Positions 1-11,295 of a stretch of DNA of 64,000 nt are shown here, piece by piece. Numbering within the stretch: the stretch's first letter is position 1; every line of letters begins with the position of its first letter. This DNA comes from Datisca glomerata (lineage: Eukaryota > Streptophyta > Magnoliopsida > Cucurbitales > Datiscaceae), in contig QANY01009387.1 of assembly GCA_003255025.1 (NCBI GenBank), forward strand, positions 930,001-994,000, read 5' to 3'. The position numbers and the translations under genes are program-made. The notes below the pieces were generated by a model. The model had not been told where the DNA came from and made no database searches. It worked only from the letters and a program-made list of their open reading frames with translations.

Positions 1-90
1 TCTTTGAGATAGAAACAATCCCTTTTTCGAGTGAGCTATTTCTATCCCTAGGAAGTACTTCAGTTTTCCTAGGTCTTTAATATCAAACTC

Positions 91-729
91 TCATTTTAGA
101 AATTTTTGAACACTCCATATTTCATCGTGGTTATTTTCGGTGATGATAATGTCATCTACGTAGACTAAAACGATGGTGGTGGAGTTGTTCGTGTGTTTGA
201 CGAACATAGATGAGTCAGCCGTGCTTTTGACAAAGTTAATTTTTAAAAGAGACGGGCTTAATTTTCCATACCATGCCATTGGTGACTGTTTCAGGCCGTA
301 GATAGCCTTCTTTAATCTACATACCAGAGATGGGTGCGTTGCTTTTTCGTGTCCTGGAGGTAGGGACATATATATTTCTTCTTCCAGATTTCCTTGGAGG
401 AATGCGTTTTTTACATCCATTTGATATAGTTCCCAGCTGAGGTTGGTGGCAACGGATAGTAACACTCGGATTATGTTCATTTTTTCCACTGGAGCGAACG
501 TCTCCTGGTAATCCACTCCATATGTCTGAGTAAAGCCTTTGGCAACTAGTCGGGCTTTATATCTTTCGATAGTGCCGTTGCTGTTGTATTTGGTCTTGTA
601 GACCCATTTACATCCTACGGGTTTCTTCCCGTTGGGTAGTGGGATTATGTCCCAAGTTTCATTCTTTTCCAAGGCTAGAAGTTCTTCATTCATCGCTTTT
701 GGCTCAACTGTTTCATCAATTTTTTCCAA
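91..729 (-). pseudogene. Ty1/copia reverse transcriptase domain (RVT_2)
   Basis: A 212-residue open stretch with the copia RT signature: WVYKTKYNSNG and RYKARLVAKGFTQ near the N-terminus, then QMDVKNAFLQGNLEEEIYM, CRLKKAIYGLKQSPMAWY, and the catalytic box LVYVDDIII near residue 195. This domain copies the element RNA into DNA. The open frame ends at 91, and the shorter in-frame remainder toward position 1 cannot be judged because the window ends. It belongs to the larger 1-3739 element. The domain itself is well preserved although the rest of the polyprotein is broken. Confidence 0.93.
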
Positions 730-1124
730 GGGAAATTTTGGATAAGGTATAGAACCCGATGGGACACGTAGTCGTTTAATCTTGTTAGGGGTTGAGTTTG
801 CCTTGTTGATCTTCTTACGATTACTGCTTCATCAGTGACAAATGCCTCATCAGTTGCTCCCCCTGAGGTAGTTGTCTCAGGCGCGGTTGATGTGGTATCA
901 TGTTCCTGTCTTATGATATTAGAGGAAATAATACTGTTAGGTAGCGGAAACGTTTGGTGGTGGTTATGATTGTCGGAGTCCTTTGGGTAATAGGATTCTA
1001 GTTCTAAATATTGTACATCGCGCGAGATGTAGAGTTTATGGTTTATTGGATCGTAGCACTTATACCCCTTTTTTCAGCGGAATACCCCAAAAATAGGGCT
1101 TTGACTGAGGTTTTGTCCAATTTA

Positions 1125-1567
1125 TCAAGTCTTGGAATGTGTACGTAGCATGTACATCCGAATACTCGTATGATCAAGGTTAATTTTCCTACCCTTGAGA
1201 ATTTCTAGAGGGCTTTTCAGATGTAATTTTACACTGGGTAATCGATTGATGAGGTAAGTTGCTATGAGTATAGCATCGGACCAGTATCTTTTAGGTACGT
1301 TGTTTTGGAGGAGGAGAGACCTAGTCATTTCAAGAAGTGTCAGTTTTTGCGTTCTGAGACACCGTTTTGTTGTGGGGTGTGGATATAGGTGGTTTGATGT
1401 CGTATACCCTTTTGTTTAAAAAACTCAAAAAAGGTGATGTTAGTATACTCAGTTCCATTATCAGACCTAAAGATTTTTATGGTTGTTTCAAATTGAGTTT
1501 CAACTAAATTGTTGAACTCTTGAAAATGACTGAAGACTTCATTTTTTATTTCAAAAGATATAACCAT
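1125..1567 (-). pseudogene. Ty1/copia integrase core, split by frameshift
   Basis: Two adjacent open pieces cover the integrase. The upstream piece (1567-1340) has FRSDNGTEYTN, the second catalytic Asp region, and TPQQNGVSERKN, which holds the catalytic Glu (DD-E family). The downstream piece (1328-1125) has the typical YWSDAILIATYLINRLPS and SPLEILKG. The break between them near 1330-1340 is a frameshift. Integrase inserts the cDNA copy into the host chromosome. The first catalytic Asp should lie around 1570-1720 in a further broken frame. Confidence 0.9.
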
Positions 1568-1719
1568 GTGGTGCGAGAGAAATCATCAATAAATGTAACA
1601 AAGTATTTGAATTTATTATATGAATCAACTGGGGAAGGTCCCCAAACATCAGAATGCATTAATTCAAAACATCGTTTTGTCGTACTACTAGATAATGGAA
1701 AGGGTAACCTGGTTTGTTT

Positions 1720-2319
1720 TTAGAGTTTGCAGACTGAGCAACTACTAGAGTCTGAATTACAACCAAGTAATTTGCTTAGGATTTTGTCGGAGGGATGACC
1801 GAATCTCCAATGTAATATTTTGTCTTTTGGTACTGTACTGGAGGTGGCCAGGCATGTTTTGTCGGTATCTTCTAAGTAGTACAGACTGTTTCTAAATTTT
1901 CCTTCACCAATCTTCCTCCCGGTGACTCGATCCTGAAAAATTACTTTGTCAGGTGAAAAGGTAACATTGCAGTTTAAGTTTTTGGTTATTTTACTGACGG
2001 ATAGGAGATTGGAGTTAAAATTGGGTAGACAAAGTACGTTGTTGATGGTTTTTGTGAAGAGTGTGGTGGACCCTATGCCAAAAATTGGAACTTTATTTTC
2101 ATTGGCTACCGTCACGTGTTGTGGTTTTTCTAATTTAGTGAGACTGTGTAGATTTTTTGTGTTATGAGTCATGTGGTCGGAGGCACCAGAGTCTATTATC
2201 CAGTGTTCTAAGATATGACAAAAATTTGCAGATTTAGAAAAATAATTGACAGTATTGCAAATGGATGAACCTGAGGTATCGCGCAAAAATTCTCTGAATT
2301 GTTTGAGCAGTGTAGCCAT
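1720..2319 (-). pseudogene. Ty1/copia aspartic protease plus GAG-pre-integrase domain
   Basis: A 199-residue open piece. Near residue 40 is HWIIDSGASDHMTHN, the copia protease active site (DSG) followed by the conserved S-x-H-M. Near the end, ILHWRFGHPSDKIL plus a C-x2-C pair (CSVCKL) is the GAG-pre-integrase zinc-binding segment that sits before the integrase core. The protease would cut the polyprotein. The piece is out of frame with gag on one side and integrase on the other. Confidence 0.9.
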
Positions 2320-2390
2320 CTGTCTGTTGTTGTCTGGGTGCAGGTCTGCTCTAATGGATCCGGATCTGTCTATTTTTCCATTCGGTCGGG

Positions 2391-3380
2391 TCAGTACCCA
2401 TTACCCAAACCGGGTCCGTCTATCTTGTGTGCTCTGCGGTCTGGGTCGGGTCTTGGCCCGTGACCCGCTCCGCTGAAACCCTCGGTATAAAAGGGAAATG
2501 TTTTCGCGGAGCCCCCTCGCTTGTCACTCTTCGCGCAGCTCCCTCGCTCGTTCTGGAACTTTCTCTGGTTCTGCTGGAGATGAGGGTGCAGGTTCCAACA
2601 CCGGTCGTGGGTGTGCCCTTCCTTTCCGCAGTGGCTGCATTTCACCGTCTCGCCTGGCTGTCCGCGGTGCCTTCCCCCTTCCTTAGGGTTAGGGTTTCGG
2701 AGGGAGCCGCGGGTCGCCATGGCTAGTGCCTCCGCCTTGTCATCTCTGGTACTCATTACTCGTCGCCTGGTTTCTTCTCTTTGAACCATGGCTGAGATCG
2801 TGGCAAAAGTTGGCTTCTCTGTCGACATCAAGATCTGAGCTCGGAATGCTTCGTAGCTTGAGTCGAGAGCCGTCAAGAAATGGACAACCATATCTTGCTC
2901 AGCCCGCTCTTGGAGTTCCTTCAGGTCAGTGGTCATCAGTCTCAGGGTTTCAAGTTCTTTGAACTTAGATTTTAGAAACTCGGTTAGCTCCGGTACTGAT
3001 CTGTCCCCCTATTTTTCTTGGGAGATTCATTTAAGTTCAAAGACTTGCGCAAAATTGTTTTGTTCACAATAGTTGCTCCGGATTTCTTCCCAGAGTTCCT
3101 GTCCTGTTTCACAAAAACAAAAGATTTCACTGAGTTTTGGGTCTATTGAATTAGTTATCCAGGTCATTACCTGGCTGTCCATGATGTCCTATTCCTCTGA
3201 GTTTCGGTCTGGTCTTGGCTTACTGCCGTCCACGAAACCCAATCTACCTCTTCCTTTCAGGCTCACCCAAGCCACCCTGGCCCACGGTATGTAGTTCTGG
3301 CCAGTGAGCAGGATGGAGGTCAGTCTGGGATTGGTGTCATGGTGGTGAAGCTAGCCGGAGGTTGATGGTTCTGCCATATG
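2391..3380 (-). pseudogene. Ty1/copia gag with CCHC zinc knuckle
   Basis: The best open piece (2936-2391, 181 aa) has the gag UBN2-type segment (AEQDMVVHFLTALDSSYEAF, ISAMVQREETRR) and one zinc knuckle CSHCGKEGHTHDRCW (C-x2-C-x4-H-x4-C). Upstream, up to about 3380, broken frames still read gag-like pieces such as DSQVMTWITNSIDPKL and ETGQELWEEI. Gag would form the virus-like particle. Multiple stops and shifts make it non-functional. The plus-strand frames over this stretch are antisense artefacts. Confidence 0.85.
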
Positions 3381-3400
3381 TGTTGGTTCTCAGAATCACT

Positions 3401-3412
3401 GCTCTGATACCA
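3401..3412 (-). other. Primer binding site, initiator tRNA-Met type
   Basis: The plus strand reads gctctgatacca, so the minus strand reads tggtatcagagc, the standard plant copia primer site complementary to the 3' end of initiator tRNA-Met. It directly abuts the LTR end at 3413, as expected for minus-strand priming. Confidence 0.93.
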
Positions 3413-3739
3413 TGTAGAAATGATGAACCTGTTGGTTCTGATCTTAAAAGGAAAATGATGAGCTATAGAAATGATGAACCTTTTGGTTCTGATCTTTTAT
3501 TGAAGAAATTCTACTTGTTTACAATGAGGAAGGATATATATATATACAAATTATTCTAACGGTTTTCTATGATCTCCTATGATCTCCAACGATTGCCTAC
3601 TTGAAGCCTGAAATCGTTTTTTACCAGAAATGGTTAGACACCCACTGTGTTTGGTGAAAATCTCTGTTCTGCTTCCCTCTTTTGCTTATGATGAAGATTT
3701 TCTTCTGAGGCTGCAGTTTTTACTTCTCTTTCTCCAACA
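3413..3739 (-). repeat. 5' LTR of the Ty1/copia element
   Basis: 327 bp bounded by tg at 3413 and ca at 3739 on the plus strand. The primer site abuts it on the left. The plus-strand sequence from 3416 to about 3450 is repeated from about 3468 to 3500 (gaaatgatgaacc.tttggttctgatctt), so the LTR contains an internal direct duplication. The partner LTR is outside the window, so insertion age cannot be estimated. Confidence 0.85.
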
Positions 3740-3753
3740 GTGTTGAAAACATC

Positions 3754-3924
3754 ATGGATGTACCGACTACAAGCACCCCAACTGCTACTGCTTTCACAAG
3801 CTTCCATGTTCCGAAACCAAAAATATATCTTACCAAGTTCAACGGAACCTTATTCAACCCGTTTTATCATACCTTTCTTAAGCCTGGAAATAATACTCCT
3901 CGAGAAGCAATTACAGCATTGTAG
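3754..3924 (+). other. Short unrecognised open frame beside the copia LTR
   Basis: An ATG-initiated 56-codon frame starts 15 bp beyond the LTR end and ends at TAG 3922-3924. It is Thr/Pro/Ala-rich at the start (TTSTPTATAF) and then reads KPKIYLTKFNGT. The GC content is higher than in the AT-rich DNA that follows. It may be a remnant of a host exon in which the copia element landed, or chance. I do not recognise it. Confidence 0.15.
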
Positions 3925-6900
3925 TTAGATTCTCCGGTTACTTATATGTGCTTGGTTCGGTTCAGTTTGATAAAATAAGATAACTGAAATTTTGATTGGG
4001 TTTAAATTTTTGGTGATTTTTAAACCGAACCGTAATATTAAATTCATATTATTAATTTTTTATATATAATTTCAATAATATTTAAAAGATTTAAAATTTT
4101 ATTTTTAATTAATAATACCGAATCAAACCGAAACTCACTTTTAATTCGATTTAGTTCTTTTGACATGAATAATTTGATTTTATTACTGAATCGAAATTTC
4201 AATTCGATTCAATTTTTCACTAAAAATTGATCGAGTCCAATCGTTAACACTCTTAACCATAATGCAATCAATCTGTCAGACTTTGTGGAAAATAAAAAGT
4301 TTGATAGGTGAGACTGAAAGAAATTTATAAGGATTCATGCTTCAAAAATATAAAAGATTTTCTGAGGCTCATCGAAATTCCATCATTATTCACGCTAAAC
4401 AGTAGAAAAACTTCACGACTTATTAGAGCCAATGATATTATCATGCAAAAGCTAATCCGGCCATATGATCTATATCAATCTATCTAAAGTCTATATATAA
4501 GATTCAATTCAAGTCATACTCATAAATTTTTACTGATTGATAATTTATATCCATGAATTATAAAATGAGTAACTTTATTATATAAATTTTTCAAATGAGC
4601 TTATTATTTTCTGTTCATTTTTTAACGCCTCAAACAATCTTCATTAAGCAATTTGCACTAATTCATACTCATAAACTCTAACTTATAAGTAATTTGCACT
4701 AATAAAATTAAACATAGATAAAATCGCTCTATAAAATTTTGAAATATTTAAAATTAACCCAACATGTATGATTTTTAACTACTTTTGGAATATTCAGCTC
4801 TTTTATTGTTTAACTCCACGTCTTATCTTATATATGAAATTAGGTATAAACATTTTAAAATGTGTCATGTGTTTACACTCAACTCTCCTCGAAATGTCAT
4901 GTGTCCATATACCTTATAATATAACTACTTGATTATTAATTATATAATTGTGTTTTGCTTACTTAATTAGGAATCATGTATAAGCATTTACTACGTGCAT
5001 AAATATTTTATTTTATTTTCAATTAATTAATATAGTATCAAATACATATATTTTAATCATAAAAAAGGTATAATAATTAAGTACTTAAAATTATTTTGAT
5101 TGATTCGTCGTATGAAACCTTAAGATGATAATTGCTATCCCACAATTGATTAAATATAATAACGAATTATGAATATAATACGTTTAACTTACTTCTTAAA
5201 ATAAAATCAAATACTTAAAGTTATGTTGATTGTAAAAACAAAATTTATTTGGTTTTCTGTCAATACCTGAAAACGAGAAATGAACTAGTAAAATCTAATG
5301 TTTTATATTTTATCTTAAACGTTACCAGTATTTGCTAGCTAAAAGATCATTCTATAATATATTTAAAACAAACAAAAACAAAACACAATATGCCTAGCCA
5401 CACCTTTTTTTTCCTCTTCCACTTTCAATTCTTATTTCTTAAATAAGAATAATTTTAATGATTTTAATTGAGATTTATTATGTGCTTAGAGTCCGTTAAA
5501 ACTTTTCATATTCTCATTTTGTGTTTTGATTAGTAATAATAAATTCATACAATAAATACTATCACTTTTAATATTTTAAAAGTTTTTACTTCTATATAAA
5601 TGGATGAAAAGATGAACTCCCTTTTAATCTTTTTCAGCCAACAAATTTTATCAAAGTAGATACTATTTTTAACATTAGACAATTTTCATTTGTATTTTTT
5701 TCTTTTTCGGGAACTCATCTTAGTTTAACACAACTTTTATGATTGTAGTCGTTAGAGGAGTTTCATCATATTCTTTAATCACAATTTGGATGCCTCATAT
5801 AAGTTTTAAGTTTTCAGCTAATTCTTATATACATACATAAATTAGTGTTGTACTCTGATCGACAGTGTATGTATTCGCATGATTTTCCTTTAAAATATAT
5901 CAAAATAGATTTCTTATAATTTATTGTAAACTATTTTTTTTTTCTCAAGAAATATTGCTACGAATTTGTAAGGTGTTCATATGTGTAGAGTTTTCTTAAA
6001 ATATTAAGATTTTTTTTTTGAAACTTAAGATATTAAGATTTTGTTTTGACAAGAAAAAATAAAGTGTAAGTATATGTTTGACATGTAGTATTGCTTATTA
6101 TTTTCTTCTCCCGAGACACATGACAATTTGATTGTATCGGAATGACTATAGATCTTATTTGTACCTATTTTCTGTCCTCATGTTTTTCCTTTTTTAGTTT
6201 GTTGAATTTAGAAAAGTAATTTCTACATCAATTTAATTTTGTGGCAAGCATAGTGTGGCCATTGTATTTTTGACATTGAAGACGTTAATATTACCTAACA
6301 TTCTTATAAATTATTTATATGTAAATCAATTTCACGAGTTTTATGTCAATTAGGCAAGTCAACAATTTATACAAAAGAAAACTTATAGTTGTATCATTTA
6401 ATTGTAATTTCATGGCTCCTAATGTGGGGTTAAAAAATCGACTTAGATCTTTCTAATGGAGTTAAAATATCCGCTAAGTTTTATTCAAAATGATTAGCTA
6501 AACAAAAAAGAGTTGGATTCTTCTAACGAAGTTAAGATTTAGACCGAATAAGGTTACTTTTATCTATTCCGAGTTTGACACAATATGAAGCAATCTTACT
6601 CATTTTAAACTTTTATACGTGTAAATTCTATAAGTGAAAGTGTATGTGCATGAATTATATTTTACCCCTCTTTTTTAAAAAATGTCTAACGGAGATTGTA
6701 CGAGGCATTAAAAATGGACGGAAATGAGTAAAATTACCTACGTTGGAAGTTTATGAATATAAATTATCAAACCGTGAAAATTTAGGGGTAGGCTTGAATT
6801 TAACCCTGCTATAAAAGTGTAGAAGAAGTTGAACAAACATTTTTTAGACGGTACTATCTCGAAGAAACATACTTTTACATGAATTTTTTTTTCAACTATT

Positions 6901-7900
6901 TTGTATTTATTATCCTAATCACTCATATAAAAATATTTTTTTAACCATTTTATTCAAATTATCATCTTTACAAACGTTTTCTGCTCAGTTTGAATCTAAA
7001 ACTTTAAATGACTAATTATAAGCATAAATAGTCTCAAACTAACCTAATATTTAATCATAAATTATTTTAATATTCTTTAGTTGATGTTTCTTTATTGTCA
7101 TTTTATATATATACTAATCTAACGAGCATTAACAACAAAAGTGAAAAAGAAAATTTTGTTGACGGGAAGAAATCTAAAAACTCTATTTATAACTATTTAT
7201 TTTATTTTATCTTACTATATCTAATGGTAAGTAAAATGAATTTGGACAATTTTATCATCGCATTATTATTGAAGTTTCTAAATTATCTCAAAATTTAGTA
7301 TTTAAATGACATCACAGTGATTAAGCTTTTTAATTAATTAATTAATGGATATTGTTTTTATTTTAACTTAGATACTTAATTACTCTTTTTATTTTATTAT
7401 GATTAATTGTGACAATATAATCATAATATAAAACAATGATACATCATGAATGAAAGAAAAATTTGTGAAACAAATTTGATAAGAGAGAAAAATAATTTAC
7501 AATTAAAATCGAGTAAAATACATTAATTTACATGTTAGACAAATATTATATACATTTATAACTTTTTATTATTTTCATTATCTTACGTATTTTTTGTTCA
7601 AACCTTGAGAATAGTTACTGTGATCTTCTAGCTTTTTATATTTTTTTGCATATCTAACTCTTTGTATTAATGATTTACCTTAAATAAAAAAAAACTGTAG
7701 ACGTATACCAAACCAGTTAGTTCTATAACACTAAAAAACTACACAAGAATAATAATTATAAGTTGGGTTAATTACGCCAAACCCTTATCTTTTTTGTAGA
7801 CTATACCAAACAAACCTCCCACCTTTAAAATTTTACATTAATATCCTATTTTTATTTCTTTCATGATAACCCCTACTGATAATTGTCTAGATACATAATT
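3925..7900. other. AT-rich intergenic DNA, no gene recognised
   Basis: The stretch is strongly AT-rich with only short chance frames. From about 3950 to 4260 it contains several ttcggttcagttt / aaccgaacc type words, like those inside the two hAT-type elements in this window. These suggest a very decayed relative, but no terminal repeats or target duplication could be found. Confidence 0.6.
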
Positions 7901-7919
7901 TCATTCTTTAGAAAATTTT

Positions 7920-8075
7920 ATTGTAATGAATTAGGATAGTATGATTTGTTTCTTTTTATATATTTCCTATTCTTAGCTAGATTCTAGGTTTACCTTGTTG
8001 TATATATATTATTTATAGAGTGTAATTCTTCTTTTCGATAAACGAAAACAACTTTTTCTCTCAATACCTCGTACG
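7920..8075 (+). repeat. Possible fragment of a copia-type LTR
   Basis: The sequence has the layout of the promoter-proximal part of plant copia LTRs: ttgttgtatatatatta, then gtgtaattcttctttt, a ...ataaa-like word, and ...tttttctctca. No matching second copy, primer site or coding remnant is adjacent, so this is a similarity impression only. Confidence 0.25.
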
Positions 8076-8542
8076 GTTAACCATCATTGAAGGGTATTAG
8101 GGTAATTTAACAACCAACCCTTTCTTCTTCCTAATATCTCTAAACCCTAATTCTAGCACTCAAAACCTTGTCTCTTTAGTTTACAAATTTATGATTATAA
8201 TTAGAGAAAATGACAAAAAAGCTAAATGAACATAAATTTTTTTTCCTAGACGTTTAGTATAACGAACATAAATTTCAATAGTGGAATGTTAGACTAGCGT
8301 TTAATCGCAACTTTTCAATCACGGTCCAGGGAGTAAGGTACCTTATTCCCATTATCAAACACATTCATCCAAAATAAAAACCCAGTTTCATCTACTCTTA
8401 ACTGAAATCCCTAGTGAAATTCATGCCCAAAACAGCCGTCGGAGCAAGAAACGGTCCCGACAGATGCAGACCCAGAACTTCCCCTACCAGGGAATCGAAC
8501 TTCTCATAGTACAAGTAAGAAATTAGTAGCGTCAAGAATGTA

Positions 8543-9150
8543 AATTCCCATCCTTTAAAGCCCGAATCGGGCGAGATTTTGAATTTCGGGGAGAGCCGAA
8601 GGTGTTCTTGTGGAATCAAGAGTTTCTTTTCTGGTAATTCACAAATTGTAGCGAAGATAACAAGAGATCCCCACGGTGTAGCAATAACAATGAACGTATG
8701 CGTAAATTTTGAACAATGAGTTTTACTCTTTCAGAATGGATGCATATTTGCACACTGGATTAGTTACTATACCAGTAGTTGTTACAAAGTTATTGGCACG
8801 ATTCAGAATCATCATTAAAATGTGCAAACTTTTGTGGCCTTCAAGGTTCAAGAATGATAAACCAGTAAACCGTAGAAAAACAAAACTTTTTCATTCGAAT
8901 CAGATCAGATCATTCTGATATGGAAGCTTCAAAAATTCGTGAGGTAGATAGTGGCAGAGCAGTGAAACCAGAAGAAAAATGCCACACAAAAGGGGTAGAA
9001 AGCGAGCAAATGGCAGAACGACAACGAAGAGAGAAGCTCAACCAACGATTCTATTCGCTTAGAGTTGTTCCAAATGTTTCGAAAATGAACAAAGCTTCAC
9101 TCCTAACCCTTGGAGAAGTGATGTATCGAAGAGGAGAGGGGGCTGATTCG
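8543..9150 (+). pseudogene. Broken bHLH transcription factor fragment (JAM/AIB, MYC-like subgroup)
   Basis: Two separated pieces resemble a plant group IIId/IIIe bHLH-MYC protein. The piece at 8543-8720 reads LKPESGEILNFGESRR and FFSGNSQ, the Ser/Gly-rich stretch that precedes the bHLH domain in JAM/AIB-type factors. The piece from 8920 reads [17 protein letters not shown] then [13 protein letters not shown], the basic region, helix 1, loop and start of helix 2. One residue is missing from the usual ALRAVVPN segment, and the sequence diverges completely after KASLL (about 9105), so helix 2 is incomplete. An unrelated stretch of about 200 bp separates the pieces. This is a pseudogene fragment. 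The minus-strand frame at 8398-8619 is its antisense shadow. Confidence 0.72.
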
Positions 9151-9690
9151 GGGGGTTTTGTTTTGGATGAGTATGTGTTTGGTAATGGGAATAAGGTATC
9201 AAAGGTCACTTTGAATAAAACTAACAGAGGGTTAAATCAAATTTTTGTTGATTGGACAAGAAGGAAAGGAATCAAATTTTAGTAAACACATCAAGGATTC
9301 AAAATCAGTTGCCATACAATAAAAAGATCTTAATCTTAATTTACCAGGAGACAGGTAACACAGTGCAACAAGAAAGACTACACTGAGCCGTTTAATACTG
9401 GCAAGCAAAATTTTTTAACAATTAATCTATGCTTCAGAAACATGACACCCCCCACCATGTTAAATTCAGAGAGAGTTCACCAGTATGAAGCAACAATTCG
9501 ATCAAACCAAATTCTTCAAAAAGAAAAGCAAAAAACAAGAGAGAGGTGGGGGCGGGGGGGGGGATAGATCAATGGCACAACTCCGTCCCAGAATCAAACT
9601 ACGCCATCTTAATAACCGCGTAGCTGCATTAGATGAGAAGAGGTAGAGAGTTGAAGTTGATTTATGCCTTCGTTGACGCGTCCATCTGGG

Positions 9691-9780
9691 TTAGAAAACC
9701 CCGCCGATGAACGCAACGCCTATCGAAAGCGACTGACGATACAGAAACACATTTCTAAGGAAAACAACAATTGCAAAGGC
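9691..9780 (-). other. Possible exon remnant with a membrane-like segment
   Basis: On the minus strand a short frame reads FAIVVFLRNVFLYRQ then SLSIGVAFIGGVF and a stop, a hydrophobic pattern like the C-terminus of a membrane transporter. The area is more GC-rich than its surroundings. A GGCCCAT element (9924-9930) lies 150 bp upstream on that strand and resembles a site II promoter motif. No ATG, splice acceptor or family match is clear, so this may equally be a non-coding leader. Confidence 0.2.
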
Positions 9781-10740
9781 ATGCAACCCAATTGGTTAAC
9801 TTGATTCTTATATCCTAACCCTAGAAACGGTGAACGTCTTAGACAACAAAGGAGCTGCGGCGGGCAGTCGTATAGGCTACTCTTTTATTGACAACTGAGG
9901 CTCTATGGGCTCTAAGCGGCCGGCCCATCTGGTCCTTTACGACCGAGGTTTGCTTTCAATGATGGGGGTTTGAGCAGTTTTTAGGTAATTAAGCAATAGG
10001 GTGAACTACACAAATGATATATCTAGACTATTCAAGTAGTTAAAATCTCTTTTGATAGTTATAATAGTATTGAATAATTAAGCAATATGTCATATTATAT
10101 TATATTAAATTAAATAATATTATTCAGTATTTGATATTGTATTAGTTAAAAAATTATATTACTTGTACAATGTTTGACACATCATAATATTTAATTATAA
10201 AACTGTTGTCATGATTTGATCCGCAAAAGTCTATTTGAAACTCATTAACATGTTATTTTACATTTTTTACTATAAAATAAAGTATCTCATTCATGCTACT
10301 AAAAACAGTGTAGGCAAATTTAAACTTATCCAAATAACAATAATCAATACACTCAAAAAATGATCCAGAAATATCATTATTCATTTTTGTCATTTACGAA
10401 AATATCCATACAAAAACTATACATAATTTTCTCCCAATTCAAGTTCATAATGCACCAATACATCACAAAATAAACAACCATAATATTCTATCATTTCAAT
10501 GTTCATCTTTGACGAAGAATAGTTCTTCGTATTGTTTGCTCATTATTTTGGTTGTAATCTTCAACCATCCTTGATAAAGCATATCTCAATCAATAAAAAA
10601 ATACATTAAGACAAATAACAAAAGAGTAATAAAAGCATCAACCCAAATCAAGTAACTTTAAAAAAACACTCACTCAACAAGAGCCTAAACCAAGCATTTA
10701 TACTTTGATAAATGTACATGTTTTAGCCGTAACATATGGT
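9781..10740. other. Intergenic DNA without recognised gene
   Basis: The stretch changes from moderately GC-rich (9781-9960) to very AT-rich (9980-10730). No domain, terminal repeat or RNA gene was seen. Confidence 0.55.
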
Positions 10741-11295
10741 TGTCATTTCTTTGACTTCTCCGATGAGGATTTCCAGGGGGGAGGTTTCCTCGCCTAAAGA
10801 CCTCCAATACTTAAGTAAGTAGATGGCCGATATTTTGGCATAAAGTCCTTAGGGGAGAATGAACCTACCTCTTTTGGCGATTAGGAGAATTATTTATACC
10901 TGAGTCTTTGGGGCTGTTGTTAGCATGTCAAAGAAGCATTTTGGGACATAAAATCTAGCTTGTATGGCACTGATTGGATGGAAATATGGTGACATTTGAC
11001 ATAAAACTGTCGTTCTGGTGTAATGATCAGACCGGTTGGGGAGCTTGGGCTTAGGAGGGAGTGTCACATTGGTCATCACCTTCGTCGAGTAATGATGAAT
11101 TTACGCTCAGGGTTGACAGAGATTTCCTTGCGCACTTATTCCTATTTTTCCATGAGCTTGGGTATTGTGCATCCTGAGTTGCATAGGAGCCAACCAGCCG
11201 AGGTTGGTTCAGCTCATTTCTTGGCGTAAGAAGTTTCCTATTGTGGCGCAGTACATGTCGTTATGTCATTAGGGGTTGGAAAAACACCTATAACA
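10741..11295 (-). repeat. Probable 3' LTR of the Ty3/gypsy relic
   Basis: A 555-bp block begins tgtcattt and ends cctataaca, so it has TG..CA ends. On the minus strand it contains ggtataaataatt (around 10894-10908), a TATA-like promoter element placed as in an LTR. The boundaries are inferred from one copy only, because no partner LTR is in the window. The open frames inside are chance. Confidence 0.5.

Larger units (their letters stand above)
1..3739 (-). mobile_element. Ty1/copia LTR retrotransposon, degenerate, 3' part outside window
   Basis: Read on the minus strand, the order is LTR (3739-3413), tRNA-Met primer site (3412-3401), gag with CCHC zinc knuckle, aspartic protease, GAG-pre-integrase, integrase core and reverse transcriptase. 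Protease-integrase-RT is the copia order (gypsy has integrase last). The coding region is split into several frames by stops and shifts, so the copy is dead. RNase H and the 3' LTR would lie left of position 1 and are not visible. The stretch 730-1124 is the usual variable linker between integrase and RT and has no clear domain. Confidence 0.93.

Noticed and set aside
2427..2962. Several plus-strand open frames of 60-100 codons
   Set aside because: They are antisense to the copia gag, whose CCHC knuckle and gag blocks read on the minus strand.
3401..3412. Possible tRNA fragment
   Set aside because: It is the 12-nt complement of a tRNA 3' end used as a retroelement primer site, not a tRNA gene.
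8398..8619. Minus-strand 73-codon frame that looks partly hydrophobic
   Set aside because: The plus strand here reads the LKPESGEILNFGESRR segment of a bHLH factor, so the minus frame is its shadow.
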